Below, in pieces: positions 1-6,389 of a stretch of 16,093 bases of DNA. The notes under the pieces are model-generated. The model worked only from the letters and a program-made list of their open reading frames with translations, did not search any database and was not told where the DNA came from. Both the position numbers and the translations under genes were made by a program. The stretch spans positions 1 to 16,093 of the forward strand of contig CAZCXW010000027.1 of assembly GCA_964502785.1 (NCBI GenBank), in the 5' to 3' direction. The DNA is from JAGVYE01 sp964502785 (GTDB lineage: Archaea > Nanobdellota > Nanobdellia > Woesearchaeales > GW2011-AR9). Positions within the stretch are counted from its first letter, which is position 1. The number at the start of each line of letters is the position of its first letter.

Positions 1-12
1 ATTTTATATATA

Positions 13-50
13 TAAAAATCATTAATATGTTCAATTTCTAATGATTTTTA
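13..50. repeat. Perfect 12-bp inverted repeat (hairpin)
   Basis: Positions 13-24 (TAAAAATCATTA) are the exact reverse complement of 39-50, with a 14-nt spacer. It is very AT-rich and lies just inside the window edge, next to a TATA-like run at 3-17. It could be the 3' end hairpin of a gene left of the window, or a promoter-proximal dyad. Nothing in the sequence decides between these. Confidence 0.5.
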
Positions 51-60
51 GTATAGAATA

Positions 61-85
61 GGAAATCAATTTTGCAAAGTTCTCT
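61..85 (+). repeat. 25-bp dispersed direct repeat, copy 1
   Basis: This 25-mer recurs at 4994-5018 on the same strand with one mismatch (C at 82 here, T at 5015 there); the first 21 bases are identical. It contains the palindrome TTTGCAAA. A 21-base exact match between two noncoding places in 16 kb is very unlikely by chance even in AT-rich DNA. Both copies lie close downstream of hairpins. It may be a binding site, a processing site or a remnant of a small element. Confidence 0.6.
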
Positions 86-97
86 TTAAGAAAATAA

Positions 98-185
98 GCC
101 AGAGAGGGGAAAGAGGCGTAAACCATCCCTGGCCCGATTGTGTCTTATCTCGTAGATAACTATCACAGATCTTTTTTGTTTTTTT
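98..185 (+). ncRNA. Possible small structured RNA with T-rich terminator
   Basis: Two hairpins sit in tandem and are followed by a T-rich tract. Hairpin 1 pairs 98-108 with 123-133 (9 of 11 positions pair, closing with GCCAG/CTGGC, 14-nt loop). Hairpin 2 pairs TTATCT at 145-150 with AGATAA at 154-159 across a CGT loop, extended by TGTG 139-142 with CACA 164-167. The run at 172-185 is T6-G-T7, which resembles an archaeal poly-U terminator. It is more GC-rich than its surroundings. It matches no RNA family I can name; K-turn and C/D boxes were not found. A 62-codon minus-strand reading frame covers the same bases and I regard it as less likely. Confidence 0.25.
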
Positions 186-236
186 CATTAATAAATTTTC
201 TGAAGATTTTCTACAGAGCTTTTCCCACCAATAAGC

Positions 237-244
237 TTTTATAA
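237..244 (+). promoter_or_regulatory. TATA box of bud32 (leaderless promoter)
   Basis: TTTTATAA is centred about 26 bp before the ATG at 266. That is the archaeal TATA-to-transcription-start distance, so the mRNA should begin at or next to the start codon. No Shine-Dalgarno sequence precedes the ATG, consistent with leaderless initiation. Confidence 0.5.
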
Positions 245-265
245 CATCCCTCATTCTATCATATT

Positions 266-883
266 ATGCTCAAAATCGCTCAAGGTGCAGAAGCCGTTGT
301 TTATAAAGACAACAATCAAATTATTAAAGAGCGTTTGAGTAAGAAATATCGTATTGCTGAACTGGACAATTCGCTGCGAAAGTTCCGCACCAAGAGAGAA
401 GCAAAAATCCTCGGAAAACTGGAGGAACTAAACTTTCCGGCCCCCCATCTGCGTCATTTCTCTGAAGAACGAATGGCTCTCATTATGGATTTTATCCCAG
501 GAGAGAAAGTAAAAGATTTTTTATCAATGGAGAAAGAGTATCCAAAAATGGGTCAGGAGATAGGGCAAAGATTAGCCCGATTACATCAGCAGCACATTAT
601 TCATGGAGATGCTACTACTTCCAATTTAATTAAAAATTCAACAACGGGTGAAATTTCATTTATTGATTTTGGCTTGTCTTTTTTTTCCGAAAAAGCCGAA
701 GATAAAGCGGTTGACTTGTATTTATTAGACAAGTCCTTAAAAAGCACTCATTTTCCCATTTATCCCCAAATATTTAAACACGTCTTGGAAGGATATAAAA
801 GAAATAATCCAGAAGCAGAAGAAATTCTACAGCGGCTGCAAAAAGTAATACAAAGGGGAAGGAATAAAAACAAATTAATGTAA
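266..883 (+). CDS. bud32: Bud32 kinase/ATPase of the KEOPS complex (stand-alone)
   Basis: This is a Bud32/PRPK-family atypical kinase of 205 aa. In archaea it works with Kae1, Pcc1 and Cgi121 in the KEOPS complex, which makes the t6A modification at position 37 of ANN-decoding tRNAs. Seen in the sequence: the nucleotide loop GAEAVVYK (7-14), the basic Bud32 segment with KERLSKKYR (21-29), the catalytic loop HGDATTSN (113-120), and the metal-binding DFG (134-136) followed by EDKAVDLYLL, typical of Bud32. The length matches the short Bud32 family, which lacks most of the kinase C-lobe. Many archaea fuse Kae1 and Bud32 in one chain; here Bud32 is separate and no kae1 is in the window. A leaderless promoter lies upstream. 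The 3' end overlaps the convergent gene at 875-1348 by 9 bp. Confidence 0.93.
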   Translation: MLKIAQGAEAVVYKDNNQIIKERLSKKYRIAELDNSLRKFRTKREAKILGKLEELNFPAPHLRHFSEERMALIMDFIPGEKVKDFLSMEKEYPKMGQEIGQRLARLHQQHIIHGDATTSNLIKNSTTGEISFIDFGLSFFSEKAEDKAVDLYLLDKSLKSTHFPIYPQIFKHVLEGYKRNNPEAEEILQRLQKVIQRGRNKNKLM

Positions 884-1348
884 TTCCTTGCTTCTAACCA
901 ACTGCTCAGGAAGAAAAGTTCCCTCTTGAAGTTCATAAATTCGTATTTCTCCACTATGGAACGCCATAACTTGAGAGAATTCACCTTCGGTTATCGTGCC
1001 CAGTGAATTAAACTGTTCTTTCCGCAATTCGCTGTCAAAGATAACCCCGATGGGCAGTCCTTGGCCTTGCGCAATGAGAAAGTCCACTACTTTTGCATCG
1101 AGCGTCTTTTGACATGCAAAATAATAACCTCGCCCTCCAATTATTCGCTCCGTGAATTGCTTCCCATAATAAAATCTTGTCTGATTGGAATAGTGCATAT
1201 CAAAAACCCCAAAACCTTGTCTTTCTGAAAAAACAATCACTTGTTTGTTAGACTGAAAATGCGCTTCGTACTGAAGGTTGATAGGATCACGCACTCCGAT
1301 GGCGGCGATAAGATCGGAACACCTTTGGATATAAGGGTCATTATTCAT
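875..1348 (-). CDS. Hypothetical protein (157 aa)
   Basis: I do not recognise this 157-aa protein. It is soluble, with no signal peptide or membrane segment, and has a balanced composition rich in aromatic residues (for example FYYGKQFTERIIGGRGYYF). The pattern of short hydrophobic strands with glycine turns suggests a mixed alpha/beta fold. Two cysteines (in QRCSD and FACQK) do not form a clear metal site. The ATG at 1348 has a TATA-like sequence (TTTTAATA on the minus strand, about 1375-1382) some 27-30 bp upstream, compatible with a leaderless transcript. The 3' end overlaps bud32 by 9 bp in convergent orientation, so the two ends may form antisense pairs. Coding is supported by an uninterrupted normal-composition frame and by the lack of a better frame on the other strand. 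Confidence 0.65.
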   Translation of the reverse strand: MNNDPYIQRCSDLIAAIGVRDPINLQYEAHFQSNKQVIVFSERQGFGVFDMHYSNQTRFYYGKQFTERIIGGRGYYFACQKTLDAKVVDFLIAQGQGLPIGVIFDSELRKEQFNSLGTITEGEFSQVMAFHSGEIRIYELQEGTFLPEQLVRSKELH

Positions 1349-1387
1349 GGTTTTCAGTAGTTTTGAGCAAAGTTATTAAAAGCTTTT

Positions 1388-1477
1388 ATGGAAGGATACG
1401 AAGAAGATAATGAGGATGATGAATCTGTTCAAGACTGGTCAAAAATAGAGGAAGGCCCTTCCGAAGAAGCAATTTAG
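1388..1477 (+). CDS. Possible 29-aa acidic small protein
   Basis: ATG at 1388 to TAG at 1477 encodes 29 residues, of which nine are Glu and four are Asp, with a single Lys (start MEGYEEDNEDDE). The strong acidic bias is not what random AT-rich sequence gives. It lies in the 241-bp gap between two divergent genes and no other gene is seen there. No convincing ribosome binding site is present and it is short, so it may be a real acidic peptide or the decayed end of a longer gene. Confidence 0.25.
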   Translation: MEGYEEDNEDDESVQDWSKIEEGPSEEAI

Positions 1478-1589
1478 CAACCATTGAAACTCATCGAAAA
1501 GTCTTTAAACACTTTTTCTTTTCTTTTATTATTGGATTGTAATTTATTATCTTTATTATTACTGAGCATGTCTACGGGGTCTAACATAA

Positions 1590-2438
1590 ATGGGTTATTT
1601 CCAAAACATTTTCAAAGGATTTATCTTTAAAGGGTTTCAGAAATCTTTACACGCTTTTCGTACACATAAACTTCTCTTCACAGCTTTGTTTCTCCTGCAG
1701 TTGTTCTTTATTATAAGCATCACTTTTACTGCTTTGTATTATCAGCTTAAAGTTATCCAAGATTTGCAAGGAATCATCGGTCCATTGCAAACCGCTAATT
1801 ATGATCCGGCTCGCCTGCAGCAGGGAGAAGCTTTTTCCACCGAGCTTTCTTCTATCCGTCTTAGTTATGCATCCATCAAAAAGAACATATTTCTTTTTGT
1901 TCTCCTTAACTCGTTGCTATTTTTCATCATCAATGGCTTGCTATGGGTATTTTGCCATTATATGCTTTACAAAAAAAAAAATATTCTGAGCCAATGGCTG
2001 CGTTTTGTTTCCATTTCTATCCTGCTCATCATTCCTTATCTTTTTTTGGCGTATTTTATTCTCAAAGAAAAATTTACATCTGGAGTTGATCCCAGCTTAT
2101 TTGCACAGACAGCGCAATATTTTCTCTATGGATTTGGAGTTATTTATTATTTTCTCTTGATTAGTTTTGCTTACCTCAGTGTAAATACCTGGAAAGATTT
2201 TTTCTCTAAAATATTTACTACAGGCGTTAAGAAAATTCACTACACTTTGCCGGCATTGGCCCTTTGCATCATCCCTCTTGCTTTGAGTATTTTTCTAATG
2301 AGCATCGCCCCCCCTTCTTCGTACTATATCCCGCTCATCCTTATATTTTTAGTTATTATGATTTTCACCCTAACTTTCAGCAAAATCTTTTGGATTGCCT
2401 CACTCCAGGAACTCGATCATGAAACGCATCATCCTTGA
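1590..2438 (+). CDS. Six-helix integral membrane protein, unknown function
   Basis: This is a 282-aa polytopic membrane protein. Hydrophobic segments lie at about residues 28-50, 98-120, 137-158, 174-197, 216-238 and 243-266. The N-terminal 27 residues are basic (FKGFQKSLHAFRTHK), which suggests a cytoplasmic N-terminus. A polar loop of about 45 residues (52-97), with QQGEAFSTELSS, joins helices 1 and 2 and would be outside. The protein ends in a short polar tail. I see no catalytic or transport signature, and archaeal proteins of this type are usually annotated as hypothetical. Its last 20 bp overlap the start of the PIN nuclease gene, so the two are probably co-transcribed and perhaps translationally coupled. 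No strong Shine-Dalgarno precedes the ATG, although GGGG lies about 10 nt before it. Confidence 0.75.
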   Translation: MGYFQNIFKGFIFKGFQKSLHAFRTHKLLFTALFLLQLFFIISITFTALYYQLKVIQDLQGIIGPLQTANYDPARLQQGEAFSTELSSIRLSYASIKKNIFLFVLLNSLLFFIINGLLWVFCHYMLYKKKNILSQWLRFVSISILLIIPYLFLAYFILKEKFTSGVDPSLFAQTAQYFLYGFGVIYYFLLISFAYLSVNTWKDFFSKIFTTGVKKIHYTLPALALCIIPLALSIFLMSIAPPSSYYIPLILIFLVIMIFTLTFSKIFWIASLQELDHETHHP

Positions 2439-2790
2439 TACCAACGCTTTGCTGGCCATTGCTGAATGGAGAATAGATATTTTTACAGAGCTGCAAAAAA
2501 GCTGTGACTTTAATTATTCTTTGGTAGTGCTGCAAGGGACAATCGACGAACTCGAGAAAGTTAAACAAGAACAGCGCTTACGATATAAACAAGCAGCAAA
2601 ACTGGCATTATCTTTAATAGAAATGAAGAAGATAGCAATTATTTCTGAGGAAGGACATGTAGATGATATCTTAGTACAGCATTCTTTTAAAGGGGATTAT
2701 ATCTTAACACAAGATATTGCCTTAAAGAAGCGGTTGCAAAAACCGTATTTGACGATACGAAAAGAGAAGAAGATTATTGTTGTGAGGTAG
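2419..2790 (+). CDS. Fcf1/Utp24-like PIN-domain endoribonuclease
   Basis: This is a 124-aa single PIN domain. PIN nucleases cut RNA using a cluster of acidic residues that bind Mg2+ or Mn2+; the archaeal Fcf1-like group is linked to rRNA processing. Seen here: N-terminal strand MKRIILDTNALL with Asp7, the second acidic site in TIDELEKV (Asp43/Glu44), VDDILV (Asp82/Asp83) and the C-terminal TQDIALKKRL with Asp99. The DEL-EKVK pattern and the basic C-terminus ending in a KKIIVVR strand fit the archaeal Fcf1-like group better than VapC toxins. No antitoxin gene lies next to it. I chose the ATG at 2419 because the family begins at the first strand; a TTG eight codons upstream (2395) only adds residues inside the upstream gene. 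It overlaps the membrane protein gene by 20 bp. Confidence 0.8.
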   Translation: MKRIILDTNALLAIAEWRIDIFTELQKSCDFNYSLVVLQGTIDELEKVKQEQRLRYKQAAKLALSLIEMKKIAIISEEGHVDDILVQHSFKGDYILTQDIALKKRLQKPYLTIRKEKKIIVVR

Positions 2791-2820
2791 AACGGCAATG
2801 AAATAAAACATCAAAACAGC

Positions 2821-2872
2821 AAAATATATAAAGAATTTTAGAAATCTTTCTCTAATTATTAAGCGGGGGAGG
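2821..2872 (+). promoter_or_regulatory. hppA promoter and Shine-Dalgarno
   Basis: A strong TATA box, AATATATAAAG (2823-2833), is followed about 40 bp later by GGGGGAGG (2865-2872), a near-perfect Shine-Dalgarno 7 nt before the ATG at 2880. The predicted transcript starts near 2853, giving a short leader of about 27 nt. This differs from the leaderless neighbours and suggests a highly translated mRNA. Confidence 0.65.
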
Positions 2873-2879
2873 ATATTAT

Positions 2880-4883
2880 ATGGTAGTTGAGCAGATTGCA
2901 ATCATTATAAGTCTTTTAGCTTTGGCATATGCGGGGTATTTATCGTATCGGATTTTAAAAATTCCGGCGGGTTCTGAAAAGATGCAGGAGATTGCCGGAG
3001 CCATTAAAGAAGGTGCATGGGCGTACATGAAACGGCAGTCCAAGACAATCGCTCTATTTGCTCTTATTATCTCGATTATCCTCTATTTTCTTTTTGGACT
3101 TTCTGTTACTGCAGGATTTATTTTTGGAGCGCTCCTTTCTGCATTATCTAGTTATATCGGTATGAGTATTTCTGTTCGCGCGAATGTTCGTACAGCTGAA
3201 ACAGCTAAGAAAGGGTTAAAAGAAGCACTGGCAGTTGCTTTCCAAGGTGGTTCTGTTACTGGAATGGCCGTTGTTGGATTAGCCCTTTTTGTGGTGAGTG
3301 TTTTTTATGCAATCTTTAAAGATCCGGCCATGTTGGTTGGTTTAGGTTTTGGTGCTTCGCTTATTTCATTATTCGCTCGTGTTGGTGGGGGAATTTATAC
3401 TAAAGCAGCAGACGTAGGCGCGGATTTGGTGGGAAAAATTGAAGCAGGAATTCCAGAAGACGATCCACGAAATCCAGCGACGATTGCCGATAATGTAGGA
3501 GATAACGTTGGCGATTGCGCGGGAATGGGCGCGGATTTATATGAAACGTATGTTGTCACTCTTCTTGCCGCGATGATGATTGGCGTTCTTCCATCCGTAG
3601 CCGGCAATTTTAATCAAGCTGTTGAATACCCTCTGCTCTTGGGAAGCGTCGCTATTGTCGCTTCTATTATCGGAACATGGTTTGTTCGCCTCGGAAAAAC
3701 AGAAAATATTATGGGTGCATTGTATAAAGGCTTAATTGCTTCAGGAATTATTGCCGCCGTTGGCTTTTATGCTGTAACGATATATACAAAAAATCCATTG
3801 AATTTATTTTTGGCGACGCTCGTGGGTTTAGCCATAACTTTGTGTATTAATGTTATTACTGAGTATTATACAAGCACAAAATTTAATCCCATCAAGAAAA
3901 TTGCCGAAGCTTCCACAACCGGAGCCGGTACAAATTTAATTGCTGGCTTGGCCATAGGCATGGAGTCTACGATTCTCCCGGTGATTATTATTGGAGCGGG
4001 GATTATTACCGCATATATGCTTGCAGGGATTTATGGAGTAGCCATCGCTGCAGTCGCCATGCTCTCATTAACTGGAATTATTATAGCTTTGGATAGTTAT
4101 GGACCAATTACGGATAACGCAGGCGGAATTGCTGAAATGTCAGGCTTAAGCGAAGAAGTGCGCAAGAATACTGATGCCCTCGATGCCGTGGGCAATACGA
4201 CGAAAGCGGTGACGAAAGGATACGCTATCGGTTCTGCCGCTCTCGGCTCTTTAGCCCTCTTTGCTGCGTTTACACAAGAGATCAATGTAGCTGGAGCAAA
4301 AACATTTAATTTCGTCCTTACTGATCCCATCGTGATTGTGGGACTGTTTATTGGCAGTATGCTTCCATTTGCATTCTCCGCTGTCTTGATGACTGCGGTT
4401 GGCAGTTCTGCCCAAAAGATTGTTATTGAAGTGCGCCGCCAGTTTAAAGAAATTAAAGGGTTGATGGAAGGGAAAGCAAAACCTGAATATGGCAAATGTG
4501 TAGATATAGTCACCCAAGCCGCCTTGGGAAACTTAGTTATTCCAGCTCTTATTGCAATTGCTGCTCCCCTTCTTGTAGGCTTTTTACTAGGAATTAAAGC
4601 GCTTGGCGGGCTGCTTATCGGCGTCATTCTCTCGGGATTGATGATGGCTTTGTTTATGTCCAACACCGGAGCAGCCTGGGACAACACAAAGAAGTATATT
4701 GAAAAGGGCCACTTTGGCGGGAAAGGAAAAGAAGCTCATAAAGCCGCTGTGGTAGGCGATACTGTTGGTGATCCTTTCAAAGATACAGCAGGACCAGCAT
4801 TAAACTCCTTAATTAAGGTTATCAACACGTTAGCCCTCGTTTTTGTGCCGCTATTTTTAGCCTATGGATTAACGTTATTTTAG
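2880..4883 (+). CDS. hppA: Membrane-bound proton-translocating pyrophosphatase, K+-independent
   Basis: This integral membrane pump hydrolyses pyrophosphate and moves H+ across the cytoplasmic membrane, recovering energy from biosynthetic PPi. It has 667 aa, normal for the family, and many hydrophobic helices (about 16 expected). Substrate-binding motifs are intact: DVGADLVGK (178-186), EDDPRNP (193-199), the repeated-Asp motif around 204-212 (DNVGDNVGD), and the C-terminal KAAVVGDTVGDPFKD (621-635). The motif GNTTKAVTK (438-446) has Lys442 where K+-dependent enzymes have Ala. By the known A-to-K rule this marks the K+-independent H+-PPase subfamily. The promoter and strong Shine-Dalgarno suggest high expression, and the gene is followed by two hairpins. 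A 196-codon antisense frame inside it is a shadow of its repetitive composition. Confidence 0.96.
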   Translation: MVVEQIAIIISLLALAYAGYLSYRILKIPAGSEKMQEIAGAIKEGAWAYMKRQSKTIALFALIISIILYFLFGLSVTAGFIFGALLSALSSYIGMSISVRANVRTAETAKKGLKEALAVAFQGGSVTGMAVVGLALFVVSVFYAIFKDPAMLVGLGFGASLISLFARVGGGIYTKAADVGADLVGKIEAGIPEDDPRNPATIADNVGDNVGDCAGMGADLYETYVVTLLAAMMIGVLPSVAGNFNQAVEYPLLLGSVAIVASIIGTWFVRLGKTENIMGALYKGLIASGIIAAVGFYAVTIYTKNPLNLFLATLVGLAITLCINVITEYYTSTKFNPIKKIAEASTTGAGTNLIAGLAIGMESTILPVIIIGAGIITAYMLAGIYGVAIAAVAMLSLTGIIIALDSYGPITDNAGGIAEMSGLSEEVRKNTDALDAVGNTTKAVTKGYAIGSAALGSLALFAAFTQEINVAGAKTFNFVLTDPIVIVGLFIGSMLPFAFSAVLMTAVGSSAQKIVIEVRRQFKEIKGLMEGKAKPEYGKCVDIVTQAALGNLVIPALIAIAAPLLVGFLLGIKALGGLLIGVILSGLMMALFMSNTGAAWDNTKKYIEKGHFGGKGKEAHKAAVVGDTVGDPFKDTAGPALNSLIKVINTLALVFVPLFLAYGLTLF

Positions 4884-4891
4884 GATTTCTC

Positions 4892-4914
4892 AAAAGGGAA
4901 AACTATCCCTTTTT
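4892..4914 (+). terminator. Hairpin with T-run after hppA
   Basis: AAAAGGGA (4892-4899) pairs perfectly with TCCCTTTT (4906-4913) around a 6-nt loop, and the second arm ends in a run of five T's. It starts 9 bp after the hppA stop. The T-run fits archaeal termination and the stem may protect the mRNA 3' end. Confidence 0.55.
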
Positions 4915-4920
4915 GTATTG

Positions 4921-4945
4921 AGAATTTTGAAAAACTCAAAATTCT
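4921..4945. terminator. Second hairpin downstream of hppA
   Basis: AGAATTTTGA (4921-4930) is the exact reverse complement of TCAAAATTCT (4936-4945), with a 5-nt loop. This is a perfect 10-bp stem placed 7 bp after the first hairpin. It sits between hppA and a convergent gene, so it could serve either strand. Confidence 0.45.
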
Positions 4946-4993
4946 GACAGATAACTTTGCAATTTATGCGTAAAATTCTACGAATTTAGAGCC

Positions 4994-5018
4994 GGAAATC
5001 AATTTTGCAAAGTTTTCT
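4994..5018 (+). repeat. 25-bp dispersed direct repeat, copy 2
   Basis: This matches 61-85 at 24 of 25 positions on the same strand. Here it also forms a distant inverted repeat: AACTTTGCAA at 4954-4963 is the reverse complement of the TTGCAAAGTT at 5005-5014 inside the repeat. The copy lies in the 182-bp convergent gap between hppA and the regulator gene; that gap contains no other gene I can support. Confidence 0.6.
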
Positions 5019-5065
5019 ATTATTAAGATTTTGAGAAAAAACACTACTTTCAAGCTTCAAGCAAC

Positions 5066-5509
5066 TCACATAAAACTCTGCAAACTTAAATTAACGACAT
5101 TTTCTTTAGCTTGCAATTCTTTAAATTGCGGCGTTAACTTAAAAAAAAGCTGATTGCAAGCATACGACCGCTGCAAGGGGATGCCCTTTTGCACGAGGGA
5201 CGACATACATTCCGGCACCAACGATTCGGATAACTGCGATTTTTTGGCAATTTCATTGAAAGATAACGGCACATCTTCCGTGTATAACGTAAGAAAAACT
5301 TTTCTTTCTTCTTGATTTAAAGGGACAATCAATGGTTTTTCTGCACTCTGTATTAATTGCAATCGATCAATGCGCTGCGATAATTTTTCTACTTTTAACT
5401 CCACTTCCTGCACGTAATCGAGAACCGCCTGAATTTCTGAAGAGTTCTCATTTATCGCAGTAAGGTGCTCTTCTAAAGCTTGCCGCATCCGTCTCCATTC
5501 TTCTTGCAT
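5066..5509 (-). CDS. Coiled-coil / winged-helix DNA-binding protein, putative transcription regulator
   Basis: The protein has about 147 aa in two parts. The N-terminal half is a helical, heptad-rich coiled coil (with VQEVELKVEKLSQRIDRLQ) that probably dimerises. The C-terminal half reads as a winged helix-turn-helix: NQEERKVFLTLYTED, then FNEIAKKSQLSESLVPECMSSLVQKGIP as the helix-turn-helix, then a wing with two beta strands (LQRSYACNQLFFKLT). That layout resembles small archaeal regulators such as TrmB/MarR-like proteins, but no ligand domain is present. I chose the ATG at 5509. A GTG at 5518 three codons earlier is possible and would fit a leaderless transcript from the TTTTAAAT box centred near 5545. 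Dyad symmetry around that box could be its own operator. The target genes are unknown. Confidence 0.65.
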   Translation of the reverse strand: MQEEWRRMRQALEEHLTAINENSSEIQAVLDYVQEVELKVEKLSQRIDRLQLIQSAEKPLIVPLNQEERKVFLTLYTEDVPLSFNEIAKKSQLSESLVPECMSSLVQKGIPLQRSYACNQLFFKLTPQFKELQAKENVVNLSLQSFM

Positions 5510-5534
5510 ACACACCACTACCTAAACTTTAACC

Positions 5535-5557
5535 AGCAGACATTTAAAACATCTGCT
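5535..5557 (-). promoter_or_regulatory. Dyad around TATA box of the regulator gene
   Basis: AGCAGA (5535-5540) and TCTGCT (5552-5557) are perfect inverted arms 11 bp apart. The spacer contains, on the minus strand, TTTTAAAT, a TATA-like box about 27 bp upstream of 5518. An operator that encloses the TATA box would let a bound dimer block TBP, so autoregulation by the downstream winged-helix protein is plausible but inferred. Confidence 0.35.
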
Positions 5558-5581
5558 CTTCTACCATCAACCCCAAACAAA

Positions 5582-5638
5582 TGATTTCCTAAGAATTTAA
5601 ATAGCTTTCGATTTGTCATTGGAAATCACTTCTTAGGA
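5582..5638. repeat. Overlapping pair of inverted repeats
   Basis: TGATTTCC (5582-5589) is the reverse complement of GGAAATCA (5621-5628), and TCCTAAGAA (5587-5595) is the reverse complement of TTCTTAGGA (5630-5638). The two left arms share TCC at 5587-5589, so both pairings cannot fully form at once. The segment between the arms contains a TTTAAATA-like sequence (5596-5603) that could act as a second promoter for the minus-strand regulator. The 167-bp gap 5519-5685 holds no gene that I can see. Confidence 0.45.
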
Positions 5639-5685
5639 GCAAAAATTTTTTCCTTTTTTTGTGTAATTAAAATAATCCCTCTTTT

Positions 5686-6276
5686 TCACCGATGATATAA
5701 CTGACGATACTTGTCTAATGATATTACCGGAGAAGGATCTCTTGGAGAAAAAAGAGGGGAGATTGCTTCCGCTTTAATTTTTCTTTCTCGTCCAGATTCA
5801 TGATATCTCAGATACCCTTTTCTAAAATATAACTCAAAGATAGCATCGTAGTATGTAACAGCCCGCTCTAACAACGATCTTGGCACGCCTCCAGCAGCTA
5901 GTTCAACTAATCTTAACAGTCCAGCGCTGGCGCTCGTTGGAAACTGCCAATTTAAATAAGCGCAAGGGGGAGATCCTTCTGTTAAGAATGAAAATGATGA
6001 AAAATGAAATGGCTTCGCTTTTCCACTATAATCCGCATACCTTGGAAAAAGTTCTCTTCCCAGACCCGTTTCCAACAAATCCATTCTTCCTGATAAACTT
6101 TGGTTTCCTTGTGTTTCACAAACTTCAACAAGATCTCCACGTTGAACAGTTTTGAAACTGCTCCCATACAGAGCAAGGCCCTTGCTCGCAACTTGCGCTG
6201 CACCCAATCCTGATTTTTGAACTATTTTTTCGAGCGCCTGTTGGCTTTTTCTGCAAATCGGAATTTTGATGTTCAT
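5686..6276 (-). CDS. Hypothetical protein (196 aa)
   Basis: I do not recognise this 196-aa protein. It begins with a basic helical segment (MNIKIPICRKSQQALEKIVQ) and a small-residue stretch (GLGAAQVASKGLALYG). A middle part, rich in Ser, Phe and Pro, follows (FHFSSFSFLTEGSPP). A helical C-terminal half contains GLLRLVELAAGGVPRSLLERA and FRKGYLRYHESGRERKIK. There is no signal peptide and no clear membrane helix. The C-terminal basic helices could bind nucleic acid, but this is only an impression. The ATG at 6276 lies 26 bp from a TATA box on the same strand, so the gene is probably leaderless and independently transcribed. The downstream regulator gene is on the same strand but 167 bp away with its own promoter signals, so an operon is unlikely. 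Confidence 0.65.
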   Translation of the reverse strand: MNIKIPICRKSQQALEKIVQKSGLGAAQVASKGLALYGSSFKTVQRGDLVEVCETQGNQSLSGRMDLLETGLGRELFPRYADYSGKAKPFHFSSFSFLTEGSPPCAYLNWQFPTSASAGLLRLVELAAGGVPRSLLERAVTYYDAIFELYFRKGYLRYHESGRERKIKAEAISPLFSPRDPSPVISLDKYRQLYHR

Positions 6277-6297
6277 TTCTTGTTCTTTTTTTTGCGT

Positions 6298-6305
6298 TAT
6301 TTAAA
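6298..6305 (-). promoter_or_regulatory. TATA box of the 196-aa hypothetical gene
   Basis: On the minus strand this reads TTTAAATA and is centred about 26 bp upstream of the ATG at 6276. The spacing predicts a leaderless mRNA, and no Shine-Dalgarno is present. It lies in the 113-bp divergent region shared with the methylase gene. Confidence 0.5.
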
Positions 6306-6389
6306 AAATGATGTTTTTATTACACCAAGAAATCAAAAAGCTTAAAACTATAGAAATTCCCCTGGTTTTTAACATTACTACTCCCCAAA

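Noticed and set aside
66..254. 62-codon minus-strand frame at the left end of the window
   Set aside because: Low-complexity Lys/Ser/Trp-rich product, no promoter at leaderless spacing, no ribosome binding site, and its stop falls inside the dispersed repeat. The hairpins and T-tract on the other strand explain the region better.
2395..2418. TTG start that adds eight residues to the PIN nuclease
   Set aside because: The PIN fold begins at the ATG at 2419 (MKRIILDTNALL); the extra residues come from inside the upstream gene.
2419..2790. PIN protein as a VapC toxin of a toxin-antitoxin pair
   Set aside because: No small antitoxin gene precedes it; the upstream partner is a 282-aa membrane protein and the motif spacing fits the Fcf1-like group better.
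4097..4687. 196-codon antisense frame within hppA
   Set aside because: Shadow of the Gly/Ala/Ile-rich pyrophosphatase; the product is Ile/Pro/Ser-rich without family motifs, and the plus-strand gene is certain.
5689..5730. C/D-box-like RNA (GATGATA, CTGA, ATGATA)
   Set aside because: The boxes are imperfect, no terminal stem is present, and the stretch is the coding 3' end of the 196-aa gene.
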